Assembly: GCF_001591445.1 (NCBI RefSeq)
Contig: NZ_BCUX01000031.1
Location: 1 to 58,218 of the forward strand
Direction: 5' to 3'
Origin: Neobacillus drentensis NBRC 102427
GTDB taxonomy: Bacteria; Bacillota; Bacilli; Bacillales; Cytobacillaceae
Length of the DNA stretch: 58,218 nucleotides
Shown here: in pieces, positions 32,344 to 49,259 of the stretch
Numbering within the stretch: the first letter of the stretch is position 1
How the letters are laid out: each line of letters starts with the position of its first letter
Notes under the pieces: generated by a model
What the model was told of the DNA's origin: nothing
The model's input: the letters and a program-made list of their open reading frames with translations, nothing else
Database searches by the model: none
Position numbers and translations under genes: made by a program

Positions 32344-33531
32344 ATGGGTAAAGCTAAATTCGACCGTTCAAAGCCACACGTTAACATTGGTACAATCGGA
32401 CACGTTGACCATGGTAAAACAACTTTAACAGCTGCAATCACTTCTGTTCTTGCTAAAACAGGTAAAGCAGAAGCACGTGCATACGATCAAATCGATGGTG
32501 CACCAGAAGAAAAAGAACGTGGTATCACAATCTCAACAGCACACGTTGAGTATGAAACAGATCTTCGTCACTATGCACACGTAGACTGCCCAGGACATGC
32601 TGACTATGTTAAAAACATGATCACTGGTGCAGCTCAAATGGACGGCGGTATCCTAGTTGTATCTGCAACTGACGGCCCAATGCCACAAACTCGTGAGCAC
32701 ATCCTTCTTTCTCGTCAAGTAGGTGTACCATACCTTGTTGTATTCATGAACAAGTGTGACATGGTTGACGATGAAGAACTTCTTGAATTAGTAGAAATGG
32801 AAATTCGTGATCTATTAACTGAATACGATTTCCCTGGCGATGACACTCCAGTTATCAAAGGTTCTGCTCTTAAAGCACTAGAAGGCGAAGCTGCTTGGGA
32901 AGAAAAAATCTATGAACTTATGACAGCTGTTGATGAGTGGATTCCAACACCAACTCGTGACACTGACAAACCTTTCATGATGCCGGTTGAGGATGTATTC
33001 TCAATCACTGGTCGTGGAACAGTTGCTACAGGACGTGTTGAGCGTGGTGTAGTTAAAGTTGGTGACGTAGTTGAAATCGTAGGTTTCACTGAAGAACCGA
33101 AATCTACAACTGTAACAGGTGTAGAAATGTTCCGTAAGCTTCTTGATTTCGCTGAAGCTGGTGACAACATCGGTGCCCTTCTTCGTGGTGTAGCACGTGA
33201 AGAAATCGAACGTGGTCAAGTATTGGCTAAACCAAAGTCAATCACTCCACACACAAAGTTCAAAGCACAAGTTTACGTTTTATCAAAAGAAGAAGGTGGA
33301 CGTCACACTCCATTCTTCTCAAACTACCGTCCACAATTCTATTTCCGTACTTCTGATATTACAGGTATCTGTATGCTTCCAGAAGGTACTGAAATGGTTA
33401 TGCCTGGCGACCACATTGAAATGATCGTTGAACTTATCGCTCCAATCGCTATCGAAGAAGGAACTAAGTTCTCTATTCGTGAAGGTGGACGTACAGTAGG
33501 TTCAGGTTCAATCACTACAATCACTGAGTAA
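32344..33531 (+). CDS. tuf: Elongation factor Tu
   Basis: Delivers aminoacyl-tRNA to the ribosome. The product has 395 residues. GTPase motifs [10 protein letters not shown] (about 19-28), DCPGHADY (about 81-88) and NKCD (about 136-139) are intact. Codon use is strongly biased, as expected for a very highly expressed gene. ATG follows AGAGGAGGATTTCCTA. A strong terminator ends the str operon. Confidence 0.98.
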   Translation: MGKAKFDRSKPHVNIGTIGHVDHGKTTLTAAITSVLAKTGKAEARAYDQIDGAPEEKERGITISTAHVEYETDLRHYAHVDCPGHADYVKNMITGAAQMDGGILVVSATDGPMPQTREHILLSRQVGVPYLVVFMNKCDMVDDEELLELVEMEIRDLLTEYDFPGDDTPVIKGSALKALEGEAAWEEKIYELMTAVDEWIPTPTRDTDKPFMMPVEDVFSITGRGTVATGRVERGVVKVGDVVEIVGFTEEPKSTTVTGVEMFRKLLDFAEAGDNIGALLRGVAREEIERGQVLAKPKSITPHTKFKAQVYVLSKEEGGRHTPFFSNYRPQFYFRTSDITGICMLPEGTEMVMPGDHIEMIVELIAPIAIEEGTKFSIREGGRTVGSGSITTITE

Positions 33532-33583
33532 TTGAATAGCAGTAGTAACTTTGGTTACGAAGCTGGACAATGATCACAATATT

Positions 33584-33617
33584 AAAAGCAGATGGATGAC
33601 GATCCATCTGCTTTTTT
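33584..33617 (+). terminator. Terminator of the str operon
   Basis: AGCAGATGGA (33587-33596) pairs perfectly with TCCATCTGCT (33603-33612), followed by six T. With A-rich sequence before it. Confidence 0.93.
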
Positions 33618-33671
33618 GCTGTCATTAAAATAACTTGAAGTCGTGTTTCTTCTATATAGATATATGAACTT

Positions 33672-33707
33672 TCATACGTCGCTAAACGGTCGCTTCCGCT
33701 TTTCTAA
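33672..33707 (+). repeat. Partial copy of the dispersed stem-loop repeat
   Basis: CGTCGCTAAACGGTCGCTT and then CCGCTTTTCT match the 3' end of the copy at 12168-12195. The 5' arm is missing or unrecognisable, so this looks like a decayed copy. The rest of 33532-33980 holds the tuf terminator, two promoters and the rpsJ leader. Confidence 0.5.
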
Positions 33708-33738
33708 TTAGGATATTTCTGGAGATTGATAATAATAG

Positions 33739-33767
33739 TTGAAAAAGTGAATATCAGCCGCTATAAT
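33739..33767 (+). promoter_or_regulatory. Promoter P1 of the S10 operon
   Basis: TTGAAA (33739-33744), a 17-base spacer and TATAAT (33762-33767). The distal of two tandem promoters before rpsJ. Confidence 0.75.
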
Positions 33768-33815
33768 AGGAAAAGTGTTCGAAACAGAAACATAAAGAAA
33801 AAAACATATTAGGTG

Positions 33816-33844
33816 TTGCGTTTCTTATATGTTTTATGTATAAT
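33816..33844 (+). promoter_or_regulatory. Promoter P2 of the S10 operon
   Basis: TTGCGT (33816-33821), a 17-base spacer and TATAAT (33839-33844). The proximal tandem promoter; its transcript starts just before the structured leader. Confidence 0.75.
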
Positions 33845-33847
33845 AGA

Positions 33848-33958
33848 CAATGTTGGTCTTTGACTGCGATGATGTGGAAGGTTGCTGACACACCCGGCCG
33901 CTTTGCCATGGCGAGTGTGTGAGGGAAATTTCCACTGAGAAGGTCTATTTTAAAAATA
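33848..33958 (+). ncRNA. Structured S10 operon leader
   Basis: About 110 bases. A closing stem can form between GTGGAA (from 33873) and TTCCAC (to 33936), enclosing a hairpin whose arms are ACACACC-type and GAGTGTGT. GACC-type and GGTC bases flank it. The block resembles the conserved leader I recall before rpsJ in B. subtilis, so ribosomal-protein feedback is plausible. The ligand is unknown to me. Confidence 0.5.
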
Positions 33959-33959
33959 G

Positions 33960-34289
<330 letters not shown>

Positions 34290-34328
34290 TCAAAATAAAT
34301 GACAAATAATCTAGGAGGTGTGACTTAA

Positions 34329-34955
34329 ATGACCAAAGGAATCTTAGGAAGAAAGATTGGTATGACTCAAGTATTTGCTGCTAACGGCAACTTAATTCCT
34401 GTAACTGTAGTTGAAGTAGCTCCAAACGTTGTACTTCAAAAGAAATCAGTTGAAAGCGACGGTTATGTTGCGGTTCAAGTTGGTTTTGAAGATAAACGTG
34501 AAAAGTTATCTAACAAACCGGAAAAAGGCCATGTTGCTAAAGCAAACACTGCTCCTAAGCGCTTCGTTCGCGAATTCCGCGGAGATGACTTAGCAAGCTA
34601 TGAAGTTGGTCAAGAAGTCAAAGTTGATATTTTCACTGCTGGAGATATCGTAGATGTAACAGGAATCTCAAAGGGTAAAGGTTTCCAAGGTGTAATTAAA
34701 CGCCACGGACAATCACGCGGCCCAATGGCTCACGGTTCACGTTATCACCGTCGTCCTGGTTCAATGGGACCAGTTGCTCCAAACCGCGTATTCAAAGGTA
34801 AATTATTACCAGGTCGTATGGGTGGAGAACAAATCACTGTACAAAACCTTGAAATTGTTAAGGTTGATGCAGAGCGTAACTTACTTTTAATCAAAGGTAA
34901 TGTACCAGGCGCGAAAAAAGCTCTATTAAAAATTAAAGGTGCAATCAAAGCATAG
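34329..34955 (+). CDS. rplC: Ribosomal protein L3
   Basis: An early 50S assembly protein reaching the peptidyl-transferase centre. The product has 208 residues; [20 protein letters not shown] starts it and the long loop [17 protein letters not shown] is present. ATG follows TAGGAGGTGTGACTTAA. Lies between rpsJ and rplD. Confidence 0.97.
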   Translation: MTKGILGRKIGMTQVFAANGNLIPVTVVEVAPNVVLQKKSVESDGYVAVQVGFEDKREKLSNKPEKGHVAKANTAPKRFVREFRGDDLASYEVGQEVKVDIFTAGDIVDVTGISKGKGFQGVIKRHGQSRGPMAHGSRYHRRPGSMGPVAPNRVFKGKLLPGRMGGEQITVQNLEIVKVDAERNLLLIKGNVPGAKKALLKIKGAIKA

Positions 34956-34984
34956 TCACTTTTTAAGAAAGGAGGAACAAAGGA

Positions 34985-35607
34985 ATGCCTAAAGTAGCAT
35001 TATTAAACCAAACCGGATCACAAGTTGGTGATATCGAACTTAATGATTCTGTATTTGGTATTGAGCCTAACCAGCACGTATTATTTGAAGCAATTGTTAT
35101 GCAAAGAGCTTCATTACGTCAAGGAACTCATAAAACTAAAATTCGTTCTGAAGTACGCGGCGGTGGTCGTAAACCATGGCGTCAAAAAGGAACTGGACGC
35201 GCTCGTCAAGGGTCAATCCGTTCTCCACAATGGCGCGGAGGTGGTACTGTATTCGGTCCAACACCACGCAGCTACGCTTACAAATTACCTAAAAAGGTTC
35301 GTCGTTTAGCAATCAAATCTGCACTTTCTTCTAAAGTATTAGAAGAGAACATGTTAGTGTTAGATATCTTAGCTCTCGATTCGCCGAAAACAAAAGATTT
35401 TAAAACTGTTTTAAGCGGTCTTTCCGTTGACAAAAAAGCATTGATCGTTACAGCTGACCTTGATGAAAATGTAGCACTTTCTGCTCGTAACATTCCTGGT
35501 ATCACAGTAGTAACAGCTAGCGGAATTAACGTATTAGATGTTGTTAATCATGAGAAATTAATCATGACTAAAGCAGCGGTTGAAAAAGTAGAGGAGGTGC
35601 TTGCATA

Positions 35608-35608
<1 letters not shown>
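34985..35608 (+). CDS. rplD: Ribosomal protein L4
   Basis: Lines the exit tunnel. The product has 207 residues. The tunnel loop with [20 protein letters not shown] (about 59-78) is wild type. ATG follows AAAGGAGGAACAAAGGA. The stop overlaps the rplW start (TAATG). Confidence 0.97.
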
Positions 35609-36752
<1,144 letters not shown>

Positions 36753-36812
36753 CGTGATATTCCTACGGTTCAAAGAAAGAACCGTAGAACAGTCACGAAG
36801 GGAGGTTCCTTC

Positions 36813-37450
<638 letters not shown>

Positions 37451-37453
37451 GCT

Positions 37454-38736
<1,283 letters not shown>

Positions 38737-38758
38737 TTAATGAAGGGAGGTTCACACA

Positions 38759-39022
38759 ATGAGTGAACGTAACCAACGTAAAGTTTACACAGGACGCGTT
38801 GTTTCTGACAAGATGGACAAAACAGTAACAGTACTTGTTGAAACACAAAAAAAGCATTCTTTATATGGTAAACGCGTTAAGTATTCTAAAAAGTATAAAG
38901 CTCATGATGAGCAAAACGAAGCAAAAATCGGCGATGTAGTACGTATTATGGAAACTCGTCCGCTATCAGCTACTAAGCGTTTCCGTTTAGTTGAAGTTGT
39001 AGAAAAAGCAGTTATTATTTAA
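38759..39022 (+). CDS. rpsQ: Ribosomal protein S17
   Basis: A primary 16S rRNA-binding protein with an OB fold. The product has 87 residues; the motif [17 protein letters not shown] (about 12-28) and [20 protein letters not shown] are diagnostic. ATG follows AAGGGAGGTTCACACA. Confidence 0.97.
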   Translation: MSERNQRKVYTGRVVSDKMDKTVTVLVETQKKHSLYGKRVKYSKKYKAHDEQNEAKIGDVVRIMETRPLSATKRFRLVEVVEKAVII

Positions 39023-39035
39023 TTGTTCGGATTAA

Positions 39036-39431
<396 letters not shown>

Positions 39432-39466
39432 TTTAAATTCAAATGCCTTTAAGGAGGTGCTTAATG

Positions 39467-39775
39467 ATGCATGTGAAAAAAGGTGACAAAGTAAGAGTCA
39501 TCTCTGGAAAGGATAAAGGCAAAACAGGAGTAATCCTTGCTGCTTATCCTAAAGAAAGCCGTGTACTAGTAGAAGGTGTGAACATTGCGAAGAAACACTC
39601 AAAACCTTCACAAGTGAATCCACAAGGCGGAATCATCAGCTTTGAGGCTCCAATTCATGTATCGAACGTAATGCCTATCGATCCTAAGTCTGGTAACCCG
39701 ACTCGTGTAGGTTCCACTACGGTAGATGGCAAGAAAGTACGCGTAGCAAAATCCGGTGAATTTTTAGATAAATAG
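39467..39775 (+). CDS. rplX: Ribosomal protein L24
   Basis: An early 50S assembly initiator. The product has 102 residues from the second of two tandem ATGs (39464, 39467); [19 protein letters not shown] is the usual N-terminus and contains the KOW motif. AAGGAGGTG lies upstream. The longer frame upstream of this site is not used. Confidence 0.95.
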   Translation: MHVKKGDKVRVISGKDKGKTGVILAAYPKESRVLVEGVNIAKKHSKPSQVNPQGGIISFEAPIHVSNVMPIDPKSGNPTRVGSTTVDGKKVRVAKSGEFLDK

Positions 39776-39803
39776 TTTAAAATTAAGAAGGGAGGTACAA
39801 TAA

Positions 39804-40343
39804 GTGAACCGCCTAAAAGAAAAATTTGTTAAAGAAGTTACTCCTGCTCTAATGAGCAAGTTCAACTATAAATCAGTGATGGAAGTTCCTAAACTTGAGA
39901 AAATCGTTGTGAACATGGGCGTTGGTGACGCAGTTGCTAATGCTAAGGCACTCGATATCGCAGTTGACGAGCTTGCAACAATCACAGGTCAAAAACCTGT
40001 CGTAACACGTGCGAAAAAATCGATCGCTGGCTTCCGTCTTCGTGAAGGTATGCCAATCGGTGCAAAAGTTACACTTCGTGGTGAGCGCATGTACGAATTC
40101 TTGGATAAATTAGTTTCAGTTTCTTTACCTCGTGTACGTGACTTCCGTGGTATCTCTAAAAAAGCATTCGATGGTCGCGGTAACTATACATTAGGGGTTA
40201 AAGAACAATTAATCTTCCCTGAAATTGATTATGATAAAGTAAGCAAGGTTCGTGGTATGGATATCGTTATCGTAACGACTGCTAATACTGATGAAGAATC
40301 TCGTGAGCTTTTAACTCAATTTGGAATGCCATTCCAAAAGTAA
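39804..40343 (+). CDS. rplE: Ribosomal protein L5
   Basis: Binds 5S rRNA in the central protuberance. The product has 179 residues with a GTG start after AAGGGAGGTACAATAA. The conserved blocks [15 protein letters not shown] (about 29-43) and [21 protein letters not shown] are present. Confidence 0.97.
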   Translation: MNRLKEKFVKEVTPALMSKFNYKSVMEVPKLEKIVVNMGVGDAVANAKALDIAVDELATITGQKPVVTRAKKSIAGFRLREGMPIGAKVTLRGERMYEFLDKLVSVSLPRVRDFRGISKKAFDGRGNYTLGVKEQLIFPEIDYDKVSKVRGMDIVIVTTANTDEESRELLTQFGMPFQK

Positions 40344-40553
<210 letters not shown>

Positions 40554-40582
40554 AACCCAAGTCTGGGAAGGAGGTAAAAATA

Positions 40583-40981
40583 ATGGTCATGACAGATCCA
40601 ATTGCTGATTTGCTTACTCGCATTCGTAATGCGAATATGGTGCGTCACGAAAAGTTAGAAGTGCCTGCTTCTAATATAAAAAAAGAAATTGCTGAAATTT
40701 TAAAGCGTGAAGGTTTCGTACGTGATGTCGAATTTATCGAAGACAACAAACAAGGTATTATCCGTATCTTCTTAAAATACGGTGCTAATAACGAACGTGT
40801 TATTACTGGTCTTAAGCGCATAAGCAAGCCCGGACTTCGAGTTTACGCAAAATCAACTGAGGTACCACGTGTTCTTAACGGTCTTGGTATCGCATTAGTA
40901 TCAACATCTACAGGTGTTATTACAGATAAAGAAGCTCGTGCAAAACAAATCGGCGGAGAAGTATTAGCTTACGTTTGGTAA
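40583..40981 (+). CDS. rpsH: Ribosomal protein S8
   Basis: A central 16S assembly protein; in other bacteria it represses the spc operon. The product has 132 residues, starting [20 protein letters not shown] and with the C-terminal [23 protein letters not shown] follows AAGGAGGTAAAAATA. Confidence 0.97.
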   Translation: MVMTDPIADLLTRIRNANMVRHEKLEVPASNIKKEIAEILKREGFVRDVEFIEDNKQGIIRIFLKYGANNERVITGLKRISKPGLRVYAKSTEVPRVLNGLGIALVSTSTGVITDKEARAKQIGGEVLAYVW

Positions 40982-41012
40982 TTGAGCTTTTGAATGAATG
41001 GAGGTGCACTAA

Positions 41013-41549
41013 ATGTCTCGCGTAGGAAAAAAACCAATTGTTATTCCAGCTGGAGTTACAGTTACTTTAAATAATAATACTGCTACAGTAAAAGGACCTA
41101 AGGGTGAATTAACTCGTTCTTTCCACTCTGATATGACTATCAATGTAGAAGAAAATCTTGTAACAATCACTCGTCCTTCTGAAGCGAAAGAACACCGCGC
41201 ATTACATGGAACTACTCGTGCCGTGCTTGCGAACATGGTTGAAGGTGTATCCACTGGCTTCACTAGAGGCTTAGAATTAATCGGGGTTGGTTATCGTGCT
41301 CAAAAGCAAGGTAACAAACTTGTATTAAACGTTGGGTATTCTCATCCAGTTGAAATTGAAGCTGAAGAGGGCCTTGAAATCGAAGTACCTGCTAATACCA
41401 AAATCATTATCAAAGGTACTGACAAAGAACGTGTTGGTGCATTAGCAGCCAATATTCGCGGAGTTCGTCCTCCTGAGCCTTATAAAGGTAAAGGAATTCG
41501 TTACGAAGGTGAATTTGTTCGTCGTAAAGAAGGTAAAACTGGTAAGTAA
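41013..41549 (+). CDS. rplF: Ribosomal protein L6
   Basis: Near the sarcin-ricin loop and factor-binding site. The product has 178 residues in two similar domains; [20 protein letters not shown] and the conserved end [20 protein letters not shown] are present. ATG follows ATGGAGGTGCACTAA. Confidence 0.97.
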   Translation: MSRVGKKPIVIPAGVTVTLNNNTATVKGPKGELTRSFHSDMTINVEENLVTITRPSEAKEHRALHGTTRAVLANMVEGVSTGFTRGLELIGVGYRAQKQGNKLVLNVGYSHPVEIEAEEGLEIEVPANTKIIIKGTDKERVGALAANIRGVRPPEPYKGKGIRYEGEFVRRKEGKTGK

Positions 41550-41581
41550 TGCCTCATAGGTAAACGAAAGGAGTGACGTAA

Positions 41582-41944
41582 ATGATTACGAAGCTTGATA
41601 AAAACGCTACTCGCAAGAAAAGACATGCTCGTGTTCGTGCGAAACTTAGCGGAACTTCAGCTCGTCCACGTCTAAATGTGTTTCGTTCTAATAAACATAT
41701 TTATGCTCAAATAATTGATGACATTAATGGAGTAACTTTAGCGAGTGCTTCTACTTTAGATAAAGACTTTACTTTAGAATCAACTAATAATGTTGAAGCT
41801 GCTAAATTGATCGGTGAATTAGTTGCTAAACGTGCGGTAGAAAAAGGTATCACTTCTATTGTCTTTGATCGTGGCGGATACCTATATCATGGACGTATTC
41901 AAGTATTAGCTGATGCTGCCCGTGAAAACGGCTTACAATTCTAA
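41582..41944 (+). CDS. rplR: Ribosomal protein L18
   Basis: Binds 5S rRNA with L5. The product has 120 residues; [20 protein letters not shown] (about 12-31) is the rRNA-binding arm and [20 protein letters not shown] (about 95-114) the conserved C-terminal block. ATG follows AAAGGAGTGACGTAA. Confidence 0.97.
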   Translation: MITKLDKNATRKKRHARVRAKLSGTSARPRLNVFRSNKHIYAQIIDDINGVTLASASTLDKDFTLESTNNVEAAKLIGELVAKRAVEKGITSIVFDRGGYLYHGRIQVLADAARENGLQF

Positions 41945-42481
<537 letters not shown>

Positions 42482-42482
42482 A

Positions 42483-42665
42483 ATGGCGAATAAACTATCT
42501 ATTACCCTCACTCGCAGTTTGATCGGCCGTCCGGGCGATCAACGTGATACAGTTAAAGCTCTTGGATTACGTAAATTAAATCAAACAGTTGAGCATCAAG
42601 ATAATGCTGCTATTCGCGGTATGATTACCAAAGTTGCTCACCTTGTTACAGTCAAAGAACAATAA
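42483..42665 (+). CDS. rpmD: Ribosomal protein L30
   Basis: A small 60-residue 50S protein; [20 protein letters not shown] at the start. ATG follows GGGGGGAAATAAA, a site formed by the rpsE 3' end, so the two are coupled. Confidence 0.96.
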   Translation: MANKLSITLTRSLIGRPGDQRDTVKALGLRKLNQTVEHQDNAAIRGMITKVAHLVTVKEQ

Positions 42666-42697
42666 TTTATTGTTTTCTTTCATAAGGAGGTGCCAAT

Positions 42698-43137
42698 ATG
42701 AAACTTCATGAATTAAAACCTGCTGAAGGTTCTCGTAAAGACCGTAAGCGTTTAGGACGTGGAATCGGTTCTGGTCAAGGAAAAACTGCAGGTAAAGGTC
42801 ATAAAGGTCAAAATGCTCGTTCTGGCGGCGGTGTTCGTCTAGGATTTGAGGGTGGTCAAACACCTTTATATCGCCGTTTACCAAAACGCGGATTTACTAA
42901 CTTCAGCCGTAAGGAATATGCAGTAGTAAATCTTGATGCTTTAAACCGCTTTGCTGAAGGTACAGAAGTTACTCCAGAACTTCTTATCGAAACAGGCGTT
43001 GTAAGTAACGAAAAAGCAGGGATCAAGATTCTTGCTAAAGGGACAATAGAGAACAAGTTGACTGTTAAAGCTCACAAATTCTCCTCTGCTGCTAAGGAAG
43101 CGATCGAAGCTGCCGGTGGAACCACTGAGGTGATCTA

Positions 43138-43138
<1 letters not shown>
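42698..43138 (+). CDS. rplO: Ribosomal protein L15
   Basis: A late 50S assembly protein. The product has 146 residues: the glycine- and arginine-rich N-terminal extension ([20 protein letters not shown], about 16-35) and a globular C-terminal domain. The stop overlaps the secY start (TAATG). ATG follows AAGGAGGTGCCAAT. Confidence 0.97.
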
Positions 43139-45141
<2,003 letters not shown>

Positions 45142-45142
<1 letters not shown>

Positions 45143-45302
45143 TGACCGAAAGTAAAACCGTACGAACGACTCTCGACCATCTCTTCACTAAGAATCAAAA
45201 GTATGTGAAAGCAAACGGCTTTTCTCTTGTACTGAGTATGTAGGACCGAGAGTTGGGCAAGACTTACATGGGGAATTGTTAATTCCTAATTATGTAGAAT
45301 TT
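45142..45302 (+). pseudogene. map: Remnant of methionine aminopeptidase gene
   Basis: In Bacillus map follows adk. Here the ATG overlapping the adk stop opens a frame of only 33 codons. Its end, QKYVKANGFSLV (45196-45231), matches the Map stretch I recall as (A)IQ-YVE--FSVVREYVG. After a one-base loss the match continues in another frame as EYVGPRVGQDLHGELLIPNY (45234-45293), against [20 protein letters not shown]. The first two-thirds of the gene and the end are deleted, the frame is broken, and the catalytic GHG histidine is gone. The gene cannot be functional. Another Map must exist elsewhere (inference). Confidence 0.8.
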
Positions 45303-45304
45303 AC

Positions 45305-45364
45305 TTGCGGACAGAAGAAGAACAATATGTTACTATTATAAGGTTGCTATTTGAGTACGAATGA
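45305..45364 (+). pseudogene. Possible remnant of KOW-domain gene (YbzG-like)
   Basis: A short open stretch reads LRTEEEQYVTIIRLLFEYE and then stops. It resembles the KOW core LRGREAGQ(F/Y)xVIIR of the small RNA-binding protein encoded between map and infA in B. subtilis (from memory). Position supports this; the match is short, so it is tentative. Confidence 0.4.
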
Positions 45365-45418
45365 GAAGAGTTGTATAAACTGTATTCACTATCTTTGATA
45401 AGAAGGGAGACGAGATCG

Positions 45419-45789
<371 letters not shown>

Positions 45790-45813
45790 TTTTGAAGGAG
45801 GTGCGCATTTTCT

Positions 45814-46179
45814 ATGGCACGTATTGCTGGTGTAGATATTCCACGTGAAAAACGTGTTGTTATCTCTTTAACTTACATTTATGGAATTGGTAAAAATACT
45901 GCACAAAAAGTACTAGCAGAAGCTGGTGTTTCTGAAGATACACGTGTACGTGATTTAACAGAAGACGAATTAAACAAAATCCGTGACATCATCGACAAAT
46001 TAAAAGTTGAAGGTGACCTTCGCCGTGAAATTTCTCTTAACATTAAGCGTTTAATGGAAATCGGCTGTTACCGCGGATTACGTCATCGTCGTGGTTTACC
46101 AGTTCGTGGACAAAATACGAAAAACAACGCTCGTACTCGCAAAGGTCCTCGTAAGACTGTAGCGAACAAGAAGAAGTAA
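45814..46179 (+). CDS. rpsM: Ribosomal protein S13
   Basis: A 30S head protein bridging to the 50S subunit. The product has 121 residues; [20 protein letters not shown] at the start and the tail [20 protein letters not shown] (about 92-111). ATG follows AAGGAGGTGCGCATTTTCT. Confidence 0.97.
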   Translation: MARIAGVDIPREKRVVISLTYIYGIGKNTAQKVLAEAGVSEDTRVRDLTEDELNKIRDIIDKLKVEGDLRREISLNIKRLMEIGCYRGLRHRRGLPVRGQNTKNNARTRKGPRKTVANKKK

Positions 46180-46201
46180 TCGGTAAAGGAGGTTAATTTA
46201 A

Positions 46202-46591
<390 letters not shown>

Positions 46592-46610
46592 TTTTTCTGT
46601 ATAGATTCTG

Positions 46611-46645
46611 TATCATATGTCTATAATGGGATATGATATTAATTT
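46611..46645 (+). other. Inverted repeat between rpsK and rpoA
   Basis: TATCATAT pairs with ATATGATA across a 12-base loop that contains TATAAT (46622-46627), and TTAATTTTTT follows. It could be a weak terminator, or a -10 (no good -35 seen) giving rpoA extra transcription. Confidence 0.35.
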
Positions 46646-46767
46646 TTTGCACTCTTACAGAAGATTTATTCCAGTTGTTGTGCACAAAACGGGAACGTAT
46701 ACACGGGGACTTTCTATTAGTAAATAGGCTAATATGAAGTTTCGACGTTTTGAAGGAGGGTTATTGG

Positions 46768-47712
46768 ATGATCGAAATAGAAAAACCAAAAATCGAAACG
46801 ATTGAGATCAACGACGATGCTAAGTACGGTAAGTTTGTCGTAGAGCCACTTGAGCGTGGATATGGTACCACTTTGGGTAACTCCTTACGTCGTATCCTAT
46901 TATCTTCACTCCCAGGTGCCGCGGTTACATCGATCCAGGTCGATGGGGTACTTCATGAGTTCTCAACAATTGAAGGCGTCGTAGAGGATGTAACATCTAT
47001 CATTTTGAACATTAAAAAACTAGCTTTAAAAATCTACTCTGATGAAGAAAAGACGCTTGAATTTGATGTACAAGGTGAAGGCCCTGTATTAGCCGGAAAT
47101 ATCACTCATGATAGTGATGTTGAGGTTTTAAATCCAGATCTTCATATTGCTACATTAGCTGCAAATGGTCATCTTCGCATGCGTTTGACGGCTAAACGTG
47201 GACGTGGATATACTCCAGCTGTTCAAAACAAAAGAGAAGATCAACCAATTGGTGTGATTCCAATCGATTCCATTTTTACACCAGTATCACGTGTGCAATT
47301 TCAAGTAGAAAATACACGCGTTGGTCAAATGTCTAATTTTGACAAGTTGACTCTTGATGTATGGACTGATGGAAGCACTGGACCAAAAGAAGCGATTGCT
47401 CTTGGTTCGAAAATTTTAACCGAGCATTTGAATATATTTGTTGGTTTAACCGACGAAGCACAAAATGCTGAAATCATGATTGAAAAAGAAGAAGATCAAA
47501 AAGAAAAAGTTCTTGAAATGACAATTGAAGAACTAGACCTTTCTGTTCGTTCTTACAACTGCTTAAAGCGTGCTGGAATCAACACTGTTCAGGAATTAGC
47601 TAATAAGACTGAAGAAGATATGATGAAAGTTCGTAACTTAGGCCGCAAATCACTTGAAGAAGTGAAGGCAAAACTAGAGGAGCTTGGATTAGGCTTACGT
47701 AAAGACGACTGA
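46768..47712 (+). CDS. rpoA: RNA polymerase alpha subunit
   Basis: Nucleates polymerase assembly and contacts activators and UP elements. The product has 314 residues from ATG 46768 ([16 protein letters not shown]); an open frame upstream is not used because GAAGGAGGGTT directly precedes this ATG. The N-terminal domain has [15 protein letters not shown] (about 36-50) and the C-terminal domain [20 protein letters not shown] (about 255-274). Confidence 0.98.
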   Translation: MIEIEKPKIETIEINDDAKYGKFVVEPLERGYGTTLGNSLRRILLSSLPGAAVTSIQVDGVLHEFSTIEGVVEDVTSIILNIKKLALKIYSDEEKTLEFDVQGEGPVLAGNITHDSDVEVLNPDLHIATLAANGHLRMRLTAKRGRGYTPAVQNKREDQPIGVIPIDSIFTPVSRVQFQVENTRVGQMSNFDKLTLDVWTDGSTGPKEAIALGSKILTEHLNIFVGLTDEAQNAEIMIEKEEDQKEKVLEMTIEELDLSVRSYNCLKRAGINTVQELANKTEEDMMKVRNLGRKSLEEVKAKLEELGLGLRKDD

Positions 47713-47767
47713 TCTTTAGGATAGCTATTCATCCGACTTATGACTTCAACAAAGGAGGGAACCCTTC

Positions 47768-48130
47768 ATGGCATACAGAAAGTTAGGACGCACAAGTGCA
47801 CAGCGTAAAGCTATGCTACGTGATTTAACTACAGATTTAATTATCAATGAGCGCATTGAAACAACAGAAACTCGTGCGAAGGAAATTCGTGTGACTGTTG
47901 AAAAAATGATCACTTTAGGTAAACGCGGTGATTTACATGCTCGTCGTCAAGCTGCTTCATATGTTCGTAATGAAGTTGCTGATGCTGAAAATAATACAAG
48001 TGCATTACAAAAACTTTTCGCTGATATCGCACCACGTTATCAAGAGCGTCAAGGTGGATACACTCGAATTATGAAACTTGGACCACGCCGCGGCGATGGT
48101 GCACCAATGGTTATTATCGAGTTAGTTTAA
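47768..48130 (+). CDS. rplQ: Ribosomal protein L17
   Basis: The last gene of the superoperon, at the tunnel exit. The product has 120 residues; [20 protein letters not shown] at the start. ATG follows AAAGGAGGGAACCCTTC. A terminator follows at once. Confidence 0.97.
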   Translation: MAYRKLGRTSAQRKAMLRDLTTDLIINERIETTETRAKEIRVTVEKMITLGKRGDLHARRQAASYVRNEVADAENNTSALQKLFADIAPRYQERQGGYTRIMKLGPRRGDGAPMVIIELV

Positions 48131-48145
48131 TCACTTACAGACAAC

Positions 48146-48191
48146 AAGGGCGCTGGACAGTTTAAAATCAAACTTGTTCTTTGCCCTTTTT
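48146..48191 (+). terminator. Terminator of the ribosomal superoperon
   Basis: AAGGGC pairs with GCCCTT, with an inner stem AGTTT/AAACT around AAAATCA-type loop, followed by TTTTT. It ends the S10-spc-alpha unit after rplQ. Confidence 0.75.
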
Positions 48192-48268
48192 CTGTAAATG
48201 AACTTTATATCGTGTCAGACCCAAGCCCAAAAGAGTGTTATGATGAGCGGATTAAATTAATTACGTCT

Positions 48269-48368
48269 CGTCTAGCTCATGCACCTCCTCCTATTTCTTT
48301 TATAGAAATTCCTTATATCGCAGCTAGAACGAAGCTGCATAGGGACGAGGTGCAGGCTTTTTTTTATA
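48269..48368 (+). repeat. Dispersed stem-loop repeat with terminator-like end, before ecfA1
   Basis: Starts CGTCTAGCTCATGCACCTC and ends GAGGTGCAGGCTTTTTTTT. Outer arms TGCACCTC (48280-48287) and GAGGTGCA (48347-48354) pair perfectly. An inner hairpin, GCAGCT/AGCTGC (48320-48338), and a smaller one around TTTCTTTTATAGAAA lie between. The long T-run makes it look like a multi-stem terminator. It resembles the copies at 5139 and 12049. Confidence 0.6.
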
Positions 48369-48419
48369 TATAGAAATAGATAAGATGAGAATAGTTTAGC
48401 TGAGAGGAGGAAATATCTG

Positions 48420-49259
48420 ATGAAAAATTCGATTGTATCTCTTAAGGATGTTTCATTTCAATACGACACACAAGAACGTTATGCTCTGAATCATGTCTCT
48501 TTTGATATATATGAGGGAGAATGGCTTGCCATCGTCGGTCATAATGGATCAGGTAAATCAACAATGGCAAAACTCTTAAATGGTCTCCAATTTCCACAAA
48601 GTGGGCAAATTCATGTCTGTGGGATAGAGCTAAATGAGGAATCGATTTGGGATATCCGAAAAAAATTAGGGATGGTCTTTCAAAATCCTGATAACCAGTT
48701 CGTTGGAACTACAGTGCAGGATGATGTGGCTTTTGGTCTAGAAAATAACGGCATTCCTAGAGACGAAATGATTCAAAGAGTCGGGGATTCGCTTAAGAAG
48801 GTAAAGATGGAAAAGTTTCTGTATCAAGAGCCCCACCATCTATCAGGCGGACAAAAGCAACGAGTAGCTATCGCAGGTGTGCTAGCCCTACGACCGTCGA
48901 TCATTATTCTTGATGAAGCCACTTCTATGCTTGATCCAAGAGGACGTGAAGAAGTGTTGGAGACCGTTCGATTATTAAAAGAAGAGAAATCTTTGACCGT
49001 TATCTCCATTACTCATGACTTAGAAGAGGCAGCCAAGGCGGATCGTATTATTGTCATGAACAAAGGAGAAGTCTTCCGTGAAGGAACGCCTGAAGAGATT
49101 TTCTCCATGGATGAGCAATTAGTTCAGTTAGGGTTAGATATTCCCTTTTCAGTGAAAATGACCAAAGCTTTCAGGGTTCAAGGAATTGAGCTAGCGAAGC
49201 AGTATTTATCGGAAGAAGAGTTGGTGAAAGAGTTATGGACATCTCGCTCAAACATGTAG
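48420..49259 (+). CDS. ecfA1: EcfA1, ECF transporter ATPase
   Basis: One of two ATPases energising group II ECF vitamin/cofactor transporters. The product has 279 residues. Walker [10 protein letters not shown] (about 39-47), signature LSGGQKQR (about 141-148), Walker [15 protein letters not shown] follows GAGGAGGAAATATCTG. Its end overlaps ecfA2 by 25 bases. The vitamin-binding S components are encoded elsewhere. Confidence 0.96.
   Translation: MKNSIVSLKDVSFQYDTQERYALNHVSFDIYEGEWLAIVGHNGSGKSTMAKLLNGLQFPQSGQIHVCGIELNEESIWDIRKKLGMVFQNPDNQFVGTTVQDDVAFGLENNGIPRDEMIQRVGDSLKKVKMEKFLYQEPHHLSGGQKQRVAIAGVLALRPSIIILDEATSMLDPRGREEVLETVRLLKEEKSLTVISITHDLEEAAKADRIIVMNKGEVFREGTPEEIFSMDEQLVQLGLDIPFSVKMTKAFRVQGIELAKQYLSEEELVKELWTSRSNM

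Noticed and set aside
45371..45418. N-terminal extension of infA
   Set aside because: The in-frame upstream ATG lacks a ribosome-binding site, whereas ATG 45419 has one and gives the standard 72-residue IF-1.
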